This document shows, piece after piece, positions 1 through 6,160 of a DNA stretch of 10,399 nucleotides. Source of the stretch: Calditrichaceae bacterium (GTDB lineage Bacteria; Calditrichota; Calditrichia; Calditrichales; Calditrichaceae); contig JAUXGF010000049.1 in NCBI GenBank assembly GCA_030622395.1, positions 1 to 10,399 on the forward strand. The letters are read 5' to 3'. The position numbers and the translations under genes are program-made. The notes under the pieces are model-generated. The model was not told the origin of the DNA. It searched no databases and was given only the letters and a program-made list of their open reading frames with translations. Within the stretch, counting starts at the first letter, position 1; each line of letters begins with the position of its first letter.

Positions 1-272
1 AAATTGACGCCTATGCGATTTATACGTCAGCGTACGCATCCGCCAACCAGCACGATCTATAGAAAAATCTTAAATGGAGAGATTTAGCTTTGGTTTTGAG
101 TAGTAAGATTTCTCACCATCCCAAAGCGTCAGGATCGCGCCACGGGCGTCCCCGCGGGAAAATGACAAATGGGTTTAGATAATTAGAATTTACCCACACA
201 AAACGACATAGAGCCGTTAATATTATTCAGCAAAAATCCGGCGGCTAAATTTTTTTATAAGCAAACCAATAA
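1..272. other. Intergenic region upstream of the glycosyltransferase gene
   Basis: I see no convincing complete gene here. Frame 3 is open from the window edge to a TAG at 60-62 and could be the last 19 codons of an upstream gene (tail read as ...YASANQHDL). The stretch is too short to identify, and frame 1 is also open to position 87. A weak hairpin, AAATCT (65-70) with AGATTT (80-85), follows. A GC-rich palindromic repeat lies at 140-161 and recurs near 5801. The 40 bases before the start at 273 are AT-rich and show no recognisable Shine-Dalgarno sequence or good -35/-10 pair. Confidence 0.5.
140..161. repeat. GC-rich palindromic repeat, copy 1
   Basis: CCACGGG (140-146), a 4-nt spacer, then CCCGCGG form an imperfect hairpin with one mismatch in the stem. 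The 22-nt unit, including the trailing GGAAA, matches the segment at 5801-5822 at 20 of 22 positions. It stands out against the AT-rich surroundings. A short dispersed REP-like repeat is the simplest reading; with only two copies visible, the family cannot be defined from this window. Confidence 0.55.
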
Positions 273-1556
273 ATGAAAAAAGCGCTAATTATAACCTATT
301 ACTGGCCTCCGGCAGGGGGACCGGGAGTCCAAAGGACTTTAAAATTTGCCAAATATATGCCTGAATTCGGCTGGCGGCCAATTATATTAACTGTAAAAAG
401 AGGAGCCTATCCGGCATTAGACTATACTTTAGCTAATGATATACCCAAAGAATGCCTTGTATTCAAATCCAATTCATTTGAGCCTGATCGTTTATATAAA
501 ACCTTTACAGGAATGCAAAGTGATGAATCTATTCCTGTCGGTGTTTTAGCTTCTCAAAATAATAATTGGAAAAAGAGACTGGCGAACCGGATACGCTTAA
601 ATCTCTTTATACCAGATGCTAAATTATTCTGGAAGCCTTTTGCAGTACGGCTGGGAAAACAAATTATTAAAAAAGAAAAACCGGATATTATTTTTTCTTC
701 ATCACCTCCACCGACTGCGCATTTAATCGCCAAACATCTCGCTAAATGGAGTGGAATTAAATGGGCAGCCGATTTTCGCGATCCCTGGACAGGAATTCAT
801 TATTACTACGACAAGCGAAGCCGCCTTGCTCATTCGCTGGACAGCAGATTGGAAGCAGGCGTACTAAAACATTGCGACCGGATTGTTTGCGTAAGCAGAC
901 AATTTGCCAATCTCCTACAAACCGAGGAGAAAGACAAAATAGAAATTATTTATAATGGTTATGACGAATCAGATTTTAACCCTCATTTAAAAAAATCGGA
1001 AAGTTTCAAGATAGTTCACATTGGAGGACTGAATTGGAATCGTTATTATCCCGATTTTTTTATTGGTTTCGAGAATCTGCTTAAGAAAGGGAAAATTGAA
1101 TCAAAAAGGGTTGAATTAATACTTGCCGGATCAATCGAACCCGCAATAGCTGATGAATTGCAATTATTATTTAGCAAGTTTGATATTCTATGCATATCCG
1201 GTTATGTTTCGCATGAACAGGCTGTTGAAATGATGTGCGAAGCTGATTTATTATTGCTTTTTTTAGAAAAAGTTCAAAAATATGAAGGGCATATTCCCGG
1301 CAAACTTTTTGAGTATTTAGCTACCGGAAATTATATTTTAGGAGTTGGTTCAAAATCGGGCGATTCGGCAAAAATTTTATCCCAAACAAATGCCGGCAGG
1401 GTATTTAATCCGGGTGAGGACGCCGTTCCTGAAATATTAGAACAATACCGGAAGCGGCAAAATAATATCAAACCGAATATTCGGCTTGATGAACTTCAAA
1501 AATTTTCACGTAGAAATCTAACTAAACAATTAATCAACATATTTGAAGATTTATAA
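273..1556 (+). CDS. GT4-type (GT-B fold) glycosyltransferase
   Basis: A 427-aa cytoplasmic or membrane-peripheral glycosyltransferase that probably transfers a sugar from an activated donor to a growing surface polysaccharide. The N-terminus (MKKALIITYYWPPAGGPGVQR) is the glycine-rich acceptor-side loop typical of family 4 enzymes, which fixes the start although no Shine-Dalgarno is visible. A DFRDPW motif around residue 165 is common in this subgroup. The C-terminal Rossmann half carries PGKLFEYLATG (from P342) with Glu347, matching the nucleotide-sugar-binding E of the family's EX7E-type motif. Length is normal for GT4, and there is no signal peptide or membrane segment. The next gene starts one base after the stop, so it is the first visible gene of a three-gene cotranscribed set. 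Donor and acceptor cannot be told from sequence. Family assignment is firm; the polysaccharide role is inferred from neighbours. Confidence 0.9.
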   Translation: MKKALIITYYWPPAGGPGVQRTLKFAKYMPEFGWRPIILTVKRGAYPALDYTLANDIPKECLVFKSNSFEPDRLYKTFTGMQSDESIPVGVLASQNNNWKKRLANRIRLNLFIPDAKLFWKPFAVRLGKQIIKKEKPDIIFSSSPPPTAHLIAKHLAKWSGIKWAADFRDPWTGIHYYYDKRSRLAHSLDSRLEAGVLKHCDRIVCVSRQFANLLQTEEKDKIEIIYNGYDESDFNPHLKKSESFKIVHIGGLNWNRYYPDFFIGFENLLKKGKIESKRVELILAGSIEPAIADELQLLFSKFDILCISGYVSHEQAVEMMCEADLLLLFLEKVQKYEGHIPGKLFEYLATGNYILGVGSKSGDSAKILSQTNAGRVFNPGEDAVPEILEQYRKRQNNIKPNIRLDELQKFSRRNLTKQLINIFEDL

Positions 1557-1557
1557 G

Positions 1558-2553
1558 ATGAGCCTTAAAAAAAAGATGTTCATGCTTAATAAATTTATAA
1601 CGGATTTACGGAGTTTAAAAGAGCGTTACAAAATACCCGAAGATTTGAAATCGCAGAAGTTGGGTTATTATTATTTTATTTTTGAAGAGAAACGTCTTTC
1701 TGTAGGAAAAGATCAGGCGTTGATTAAAAAATTCGATCGGAACGGCATACCGATTAATCGTACTTATATCGACGTCACTGACAAGGATTATGTCTATTTC
1801 CCTATTTCTATCGGTCAGATGGGTTTATCCATTTATCATACCTATCTAAAAACTCAATCCGAGAAAGATAAAAAACGCTTTTTAAAATTTGCAGACTGGT
1901 TCAATGACAATGCCGAGATTAGCGAAAATCTCGGGGCGCGTTGGATGACCGATGTAGCATTACCTCAATATAAAAATCCAGGGCCCTGGCAATCGGCATT
2001 CTCGCAGGGCAGAGGAATATCTATTTTGCTGCGCGGCTGGCAGCTTATCGGTCAAAAAAAATACGCTGACATAGCTGAAAAGGCTTTAATTCCGTTTACC
2101 AGACCGGTAAGCGAAGGCGGGGTGACGTCTTATACAAAATGGGGATCCTTTTATGAAGAATATACATCAACCGTTCCTACTATGGTGCTTAATGGAATGA
2201 TATTTGCGCTTTGCGGAGTTTATGATTTTATTCGTGTCTTTCCCGAACATAAATTAGCCAAAAGAATATTTGATGAAGGGATTGAAACATTAATAAAAAT
2301 TTTACCTGAATATGATTTGGGTTTCTGGTCGCGCTATAATCTATGTAAAGCTGAATGGCATCCGCAAATCGATCCCGCCACTATTGCCTATCAACGCTTA
2401 CATGCAATCCAACTTAAGATGTTGTATAAATTAACCGGATACGATATTTTTAATCAATACTCTGAGAAATTCCAAAAGCAGGATAATTTATTAAATACAT
2501 TACGAATGTATTTAATAAAATATAAAGCTCTAAAAAAGATCGGGAGGTTATGA
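1558..2553 (+). CDS. Glucuronyl C5-epimerase family protein (GLCE C-terminal domain)
   Basis: A 331-aa protein that is almost entirely the D-glucuronyl C5-epimerase C-terminal (alpha/alpha-barrel) domain. Animal GLCE flips D-glucuronate to L-iduronate within heparan sulfate. Diagnostic blocks are PWQSAFSQGRGIS (from P143), FYEEYTST (from F198), VLNGMIFALCGVYD, WSRYNL and AYQRLHAIQLK. The three tyrosines essential in human GLCE (Y500, Y560, Y578, numbering from memory) align with Y202, Y260 and Y278, and the 18-residue spacing between the last two is identical. It lacks the membrane anchor and beta-domain of the 617-aa human enzyme and has no signal peptide, so it probably acts in the cytoplasm on a nascent chain or lipid-linked oligosaccharide. 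ATG at 1558 was preferred to an in-frame TTG at 1543: it lies one base after the upstream stop and avoids the overlap. Epimerase chemistry is likely; the substrate is unknown. Confidence 0.88.
   Translation: MSLKKKMFMLNKFITDLRSLKERYKIPEDLKSQKLGYYYFIFEEKRLSVGKDQALIKKFDRNGIPINRTYIDVTDKDYVYFPISIGQMGLSIYHTYLKTQSEKDKKRFLKFADWFNDNAEISENLGARWMTDVALPQYKNPGPWQSAFSQGRGISILLRGWQLIGQKKYADIAEKALIPFTRPVSEGGVTSYTKWGSFYEEYTSTVPTMVLNGMIFALCGVYDFIRVFPEHKLAKRIFDEGIETLIKILPEYDLGFWSRYNLCKAEWHPQIDPATIAYQRLHAIQLKMLYKLTGYDIFNQYSEKFQKQDNLLNTLRMYLIKYKALKKIGRL
2542..2547 (+). promoter_or_regulatory. Shine-Dalgarno GGGAGG deciding the amidotransferase start
   Basis: GGGAGG ends 5 nt before the ATG at 2553 but only 2 nt before the ATG at 2550. 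The spacing favours 2553. Starting there also aligns the protein's first residues (MAGV) with the MCGI start of class II amidotransferases. The second ATG overlaps the epimerase stop by one base, implying translational coupling. Confidence 0.65.
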
Positions 2554-4409
2554 TGGCTGGAGTTTTATTACTTATATCTAAAAATCCTCAAAATCAAAAG
2601 GCTTTTATATCAAAAATAAATCGTTTGGAAAAATTCATAAATAATGTTTTTCAGCCTCACTTCAAAAATATTGTTTTTAAAAAGTTAAGTGATAAGTCTT
2701 TTATAGTTCAATTTAAAAAGAACGATCAGCACAAATTTTATTCTGATGAAAAAGATAATTGGCTGGCTTTTGAGGGAAGCGTTTTCGCCCTTAATGAAAG
2801 TAAAATGTATAATGCAAAAGAATTATTGAATTTATATCAAAAATTTGGTAAAAATTTTGTAAACAAATTAGATGGACATTTTGTTATTAAACTATATGAC
2901 GCCCACAAAAATACTTATTTTGTTGTCAATGATTTTATTAAAAACAAAACTAACTTTTGGGTAGAAAGCGAAGATTTTATAATGTTTACCCCCTTTTTAC
3001 TCACGACCGCAGCCGTTAAAAGACCGCAATTAGATCAACATGCTTTTAACGAATTAATGTGGCGTTACTACATTTTATCTGAAAGATCTATATTAAAAGA
3101 TGTAAAACGACTTTCTCCATCTACTATTTATGAAATTAAAAACGGAAAGGCAACAACCGAAACTTATTGGGAATTTCCTCACCATATCACTGACCTTTCT
3201 TTTCAAGATTCAGTAGAAAACATGGTGGAAAGCATCAAAGAAACGGCGCGATTAATTCATAATTCATTTGGAAAGTCATGCGCTGATCTTACATTGGGAC
3301 AGGACACCAGAATGATTGTAGCCTCTTTTAGAAATCAAAATTTACCTCTTGCTACCTCTATTTTCGGCAAAGATGATTTTATTGAGGTGAAAAATGTAAA
3401 ACAAATGTCAAAACGCCATAATTTAGAACATCATAATATTCAATTAACTACAATTTATTTGGATCATCTTTGGGAATATTTTGAAAAATCATTGATTTTA
3501 GGAAGCTGCGATGAGCCGGGATATATATTAGGCAGAATACTATTTATGCGTGATGAGCAGGCAAATTTTGGCGGTGTTCTTTTAAATGGTTCCGGCGGTC
3601 CTTTCTATAAAGATTGTTTTTGGGAAGAGGTGTATACTCTTAACTTGTATCGCGAACCTAAAAAAATTAATTCTGATATGTTTTTAAAACTCCGTCCTTT
3701 AAATAAAAATTATCCCGATAATATTTTTAAGAATAATTATTTGCAAATTAAAACTAATTCCACCCATTATTTCACAGAAATGTTGTCGAATTCGATAAGA
3801 GGTTATTTGAATACTCCTGTTTCAATGAAAATAGATAAATTTTCTTTAACACAATGGCAGAATTATGCCATTGTAGCTAATAGTACGGCCAACTCTGTTT
3901 ATAATTCAATAGCTCCTTTGTTATTACGCCGAAATTTAGAAATTGGCATTCCCTTGCCCGCTAAATGGAGATGGAACAAATCTAAATTCCAAAGAGCTGT
4001 AATGTGGGCTTTAGACCCGGAATTAGCAAAGGAAAAAACAGATTTTGGCGGGATAAATATGGTTCCTAAAAATTTGTTTACTTTTAGTCCCTTTTATATT
4101 CGCTATGTCTATCGTCAATCAGCAAGGTTTAGAAACAAAATAATGACAAAATTAGGCATTAATATTATTACACTTCTGCAGGAAGCCTGGGACTATCTAC
4201 CGGTTTACAGAAAATTATTTTCTGATGAAAATGTGCAATATAATTTGAATTACCGGAATATGTATTTAGCCGAAATCATAGACGAAAAAGAATGGAATAT
4301 TTTTCTTGAAAAATATCAAAAGACAGGAAATCTTTCGCTTAACAATTTTGAATATATTTTTAAACTTGTTAGTGTGGAATACTTTTTAAAAAAGGCTAAT
4401 GAGTTTTAA
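2553..4409 (+). CDS. Asparagine-synthase-like amidotransferase with inactivated glutaminase site
   Basis: A 618-aa protein with the two-domain layout of AsnB-type enzymes: an N-terminal class II glutamine amidotransferase (Ntn) domain (about 1-170) and a C-terminal ATP-pyrophosphatase synthase domain (about 210-600). The N-terminal fold shows in LDGHFVIKLYD and VVNDF, but the nucleophilic Cys2 is Ala (MAGV, not MCGI) and the usual NGEIYN segment is degenerate. The PP-loop, normally SGGxDS, reads TLGQDTR (T247-R253): one Gly is lost, while the Asp and following Arg remain. FGKDDFIEVKNVKQMSKRHNLEH and LNGSGGPFYKD fit the rest of the synthase domain. Known relatives in O-antigen loci, such as WbpS-type proteins, make uronamides. 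Next to a uronate epimerase, attaching an amine to a uronic acid is plausible, using free ammonia or an amine rather than glutamine. It is lysine/asparagine-rich and very AT-rich. Family is firm; activity is uncertain. Confidence 0.85.
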   Translation: MAGVLLLISKNPQNQKAFISKINRLEKFINNVFQPHFKNIVFKKLSDKSFIVQFKKNDQHKFYSDEKDNWLAFEGSVFALNESKMYNAKELLNLYQKFGKNFVNKLDGHFVIKLYDAHKNTYFVVNDFIKNKTNFWVESEDFIMFTPFLLTTAAVKRPQLDQHAFNELMWRYYILSERSILKDVKRLSPSTIYEIKNGKATTETYWEFPHHITDLSFQDSVENMVESIKETARLIHNSFGKSCADLTLGQDTRMIVASFRNQNLPLATSIFGKDDFIEVKNVKQMSKRHNLEHHNIQLTTIYLDHLWEYFEKSLILGSCDEPGYILGRILFMRDEQANFGGVLLNGSGGPFYKDCFWEEVYTLNLYREPKKINSDMFLKLRPLNKNYPDNIFKNNYLQIKTNSTHYFTEMLSNSIRGYLNTPVSMKIDKFSLTQWQNYAIVANSTANSVYNSIAPLLLRRNLEIGIPLPAKWRWNKSKFQRAVMWALDPELAKEKTDFGGINMVPKNLFTFSPFYIRYVYRQSARFRNKIMTKLGINIITLLQEAWDYLPVYRKLFSDENVQYNLNYRNMYLAEIIDEKEWNIFLEKYQKTGNLSLNNFEYIFKLVSVEYFLKKANEF

Positions 4410-4442
4410 AGTGAATTTTTTAGGTTATCTATTAAAAATATG

Positions 4443-4955
4443 CTAAACAACCAAATCAGTTAAAAGCCTTTCCAGTGTTTCATCGGTGATTACAAAAGCG
4501 GTTTTAGATGTCTGATTTGTTTTAACGTTGCTTTCCAGACGCTGCAGGGTAATAGACTGCTCGTCAAGTTTTACTATAATTTCAAAATATAGTTTTTTAT
4601 TTTCCTTTTGATAAGGCGGATAGCTGCGGATTTGTATCTGTTTATTCAAACGGTCAAGCTCAATCATTTTAAAATTTTCGGAAAGATAGGAAATCTTATC
4701 GCATAAACCATCGGCTAATTGATGCAGTTTTTTTTCATCACCCGAAACAGTTTTTAAACCGCCGCTAATTGTTTTAATCTGCAAAAATTGACAGCTCAAT
4801 AAATCCTTACTTATATAATCTATAATGATCTGTCTGCCGTTTAACTTATCTGTAAAACGGTAGAAATTTTGTCCCTGTTCATGGATCAACAGACTGCCTT
4901 TATCGCTTTCTTTTAAGCTTTTAAATTTGTTTAACAAAGTTTGAATTTTATTCAT
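4443..4955 (-). CDS. Hypothetical protein, unrecognised, 170 aa
   Basis: I do not recognise this protein. It is soluble-looking, lysine-rich and mixed alpha/beta, with no signal peptide, membrane span or clear catalytic motif. An amphipathic N-terminal helix (MNKIQTLLNKFKSLKES) is followed by alternating beta-like strands (GSLLIHEQGQNFYRF, RQIIIDYIS, LYFEIIVKLDEQSITLQRL) with a helix between them. Three cysteines or fewer are scattered, with no metal-binding spacing. The start is supported by GGAG (complement of 4963-4966) 7 nt before the ATG. It lies 14 bp after the SpoVR fragment on the same strand, so the two may be cotranscribed. Its 3' end meets the amidotransferase gene's end across 33 bp with no clear terminator. 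The good ribosome site and clean frame argue for a real gene. Confidence 0.6.
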   Translation of the reverse strand: MNKIQTLLNKFKSLKESDKGSLLIHEQGQNFYRFTDKLNGRQIIIDYISKDLLSCQFLQIKTISGGLKTVSGDEKKLHQLADGLCDKISYLSENFKMIELDRLNKQIQIRSYPPYQKENKKLYFEIIVKLDEQSITLQRLESNVKTNQTSKTAFVITDETLERLLTDLVV

Positions 4956-4969
4956 AGCGCCGCTCCATT

Positions 4970-5458
4970 TTAAATATCTTTTGATTTATGATCTTTACCG
5001 TCAAAGGACAGCAGATATTCTTTATCCTTTGATTTACTTATGATCGACACGGGACGTCCCCAAATATACTGGACATTTTCCAGAGTTCGTTGGGCATATT
5101 CGACGTCTAATCCTTTTGAGTCGCAGACATGTTCTAATAACAGCTCGCCGCGGTTTTCATAGTTAGCGTCCTGCACCTGAATAATCGGCTGTCCCATATT
5201 TGTTAAAGAAAACAGGAACTGATTTTTTATAGCTTTGAATTCCCTGGAATTAATTTCGTTTCGTTTAGTTCTTTCATTATAACGGTAAGTGAACAAATTA
5301 TATTCCTGGCAAAATTCCTCAGTAAAAAAAGTATCAATAAAAGATACGTCATTATAATGTTTGCGTATTTCAAATATCTTTTCCCGTCCCAGTCCTAACT
5401 TTTTATCCCAATTTCTTTTTTCAGCATAATTATATACTAAATTATAGCATAAATCCAT
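4970..5458 (-). pseudogene. C-terminal fragment of a SpoVR-family protein (N-terminus missing)
   Basis: The 162-aa frame matches only the last third of SpoVR/YcgB proteins, which are about 450-510 aa. Recognisable family segments are GLGREKIFEIRKHYNDVSFID, then LFTYRYNERT, IIQVQDANYENRGELLLEH, the YIWGRPV block and FSFDGK-like LSFDGKDHK at the end. SpoVR is linked to spore cortex formation in Bacillus and to the PrkA/YeaH stress operon in enterobacteria; its biochemistry is poorly known. Homology starts near residue 12 (AEKRNWDKKLGLG). The N-terminal two thirds are not found upstream in any frame: the in-frame stretch reaches a stop at 5510-5512 and the DNA beyond is repeat-rich. The ATG at 5456-5458 has no obvious Shine-Dalgarno. 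No internal stop has accumulated, so loss may be recent, or the fragment may still be made. A PrkA or YeaH partner is not seen here. Confidence 0.8.
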
Positions 5459-5568
5459 ATTTAATTTTTTCCAGGGTTGAATATCTTTTAGAAATGATAA
5501 AATGATTTTTTAGCTTTAGATTAGCGCTTAAAGCGGACAGTTTTTTAAATCTTATTCATATAGTTAAA

Positions 5569-5604
5569 CTTTACAAAAAGTTTTACTATTTGTAAAGTAC
5601 AAAT
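5569..5604. repeat. Overlapping AT-rich inverted repeats (two exclusive hairpins)
   Basis: CTTTACAAA (5569-5577) is a perfect 9-bp inverted match to TTTGTAAAG (5589-5597) across an 11-nt loop. The right arm also pairs with what follows: ATTTGTA (5588-5594) with TACAAAT (5598-5604). Both cannot form together. The dyad TTTGTA-aag-TACAAA resembles an operator half-site pair, but no regulator is known. It lies 110-150 bp upstream of the SpoVR fragment. Confidence 0.4.
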
Positions 5605-5734
5605 TATAAAATAGTATAAAATCTCACTAACAAGCGGAAAATTTATTTGGGTGTATATTGGGCGCTTAGGCTGCAAAATCGATCCGGATAAATAAATCGA
5701 GATTGTCAATATTTTAAGAAGGAATTGGGAATTA

Positions 5735-5747
5735 GTCCCAGAGGGAC
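5735..5747. repeat. GTCCC-AGA-GGGAC hairpin repeat
   Basis: A perfect 5-bp stem (5735-5739 with 5743-5747) with a 3-nt loop, followed by GAAATGTTTGTAGAAAAA. The hairpin-plus-tail combination resembles a short repeat I recall as scattered through many environmental and FCB-group genomes, where it is often mis-called as coding. Only one copy is present here, so repeat status rests on recognition rather than on this sequence. Confidence 0.45.
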
Positions 5748-5800
5748 GAAATGTTTGTAGAAAAAAATACGCCCAAAAAATGGGAGACCCCATTCCCACT

Positions 5801-5822
5801 CCACGGGAGTCCCCGTGGGAAA
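5801..5822. repeat. GC-rich palindromic repeat, copy 2
   Basis: CCACGGG (5801-5807), AGTC, CCCGTGG (5812-5818) is a perfect 7-bp hairpin, extended by TTCCC on the left and GGAAA/GGGAA on the right. It matches copy 1 (140-161) at 20 of 22 positions, and one difference turns copy 1's mismatch into a perfect stem. Further small dyads abut it: TGGGA (5781-5785) with TCCCA (5794-5798), and ACTCC (5798-5802) with GGAGT (5806-5810). It looks like a REP-type cluster. Confidence 0.55.
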
Positions 5823-5919
5823 GGGAAGCTTTGCCCGGGGCGGTAAGAATTTCTTAAAATGACGCTTTTTCTTAAATGTAGTATATGACTTTTCATTTTT
5901 GTATATTTAGTATTTATAT

Positions 5920-5981
5920 GCCACTAAGACACGAAGACACCAAGAAACAATTAATTTTTAAATACTTAGAGTCTTAGAGCC
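5920..5981. repeat. CCACTAAGACAC-type inverted repeat
   Basis: GCCACTAAGACAC (5920-5932) pairs with GAGTCTTAGAGCC (5969-5981) at 10 of 13 positions around an AT-rich centre. The left arm continues as an approximate 8-bp tandem (AAGACACG, AAGACACC, AAGAAACA). A further GTGAGTGGC at 6003-6011 echoes the outer arm. The motif resembles a widespread degenerate intergenic repeat of environmental genomes; this is recognition, not proof. Confidence 0.4.
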
Positions 5982-6152
5982 TTTTCCCAAATGGATCCCT
6001 TTGTGAGTGGCTGCTTTCAATGTTTATTGCGTTCGACAGAACATGTGAGTTTATATTAATAAAAATCTTAAATTATTCGGTCTATTTAAAAACAATAAAT
6101 GAAGCCGATTTTATTTAATTTTGACTGCTTCTGCAAAATTTAATATTTCCGG

Positions 6153-6158
6153 TATAAT
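6153..6158 (+). promoter_or_regulatory. TATAAT box just upstream of the MITE-like element
   Basis: A perfect TATAAT lies two bases before the left terminal inverted repeat at 6161. No TTGACA-like -35 sits 16-18 bp upstream: the nearest, TTGACT at 6121, is 26 bp away. If it is real, the element has inserted at the transcription start region and lengthened the leader of the transglutaminase gene by 300 bp. In such AT-rich DNA a chance match is quite possible. Confidence 0.2.
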
Positions 6159-6160
6159 CA

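Noticed and set aside
3..62. Last 19 codons of an upstream gene (frame 3, ending TAG)
   Set aside because: Plausible but too short to identify, and another frame is equally open. It is noted only in the intergenic entry.
761..955. 64-codon plus-strand frame inside the glycosyltransferase gene
   Set aside because: It overlaps conserved glycosyltransferase sequence in another frame and has no recognisable motif.
1543..1557. TTG start for the epimerase
   Set aside because: It would overlap the previous gene and use a rare start, while an ATG sits one base after that gene's stop. The five extra residues add nothing conserved.
4410..4442. Bidirectional terminator between the convergent genes
   Set aside because: The 33-bp gap is AT-rich but shows no stable hairpin.
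5545..5799. 84-codon open frame on the minus strand
   Set aside because: It runs through the GTCCC/GGGAC hairpin repeat and AT-rich dyads, has no ribosome site, and its hydrophobic translation resembles nothing. It reads as repeat-derived noise.
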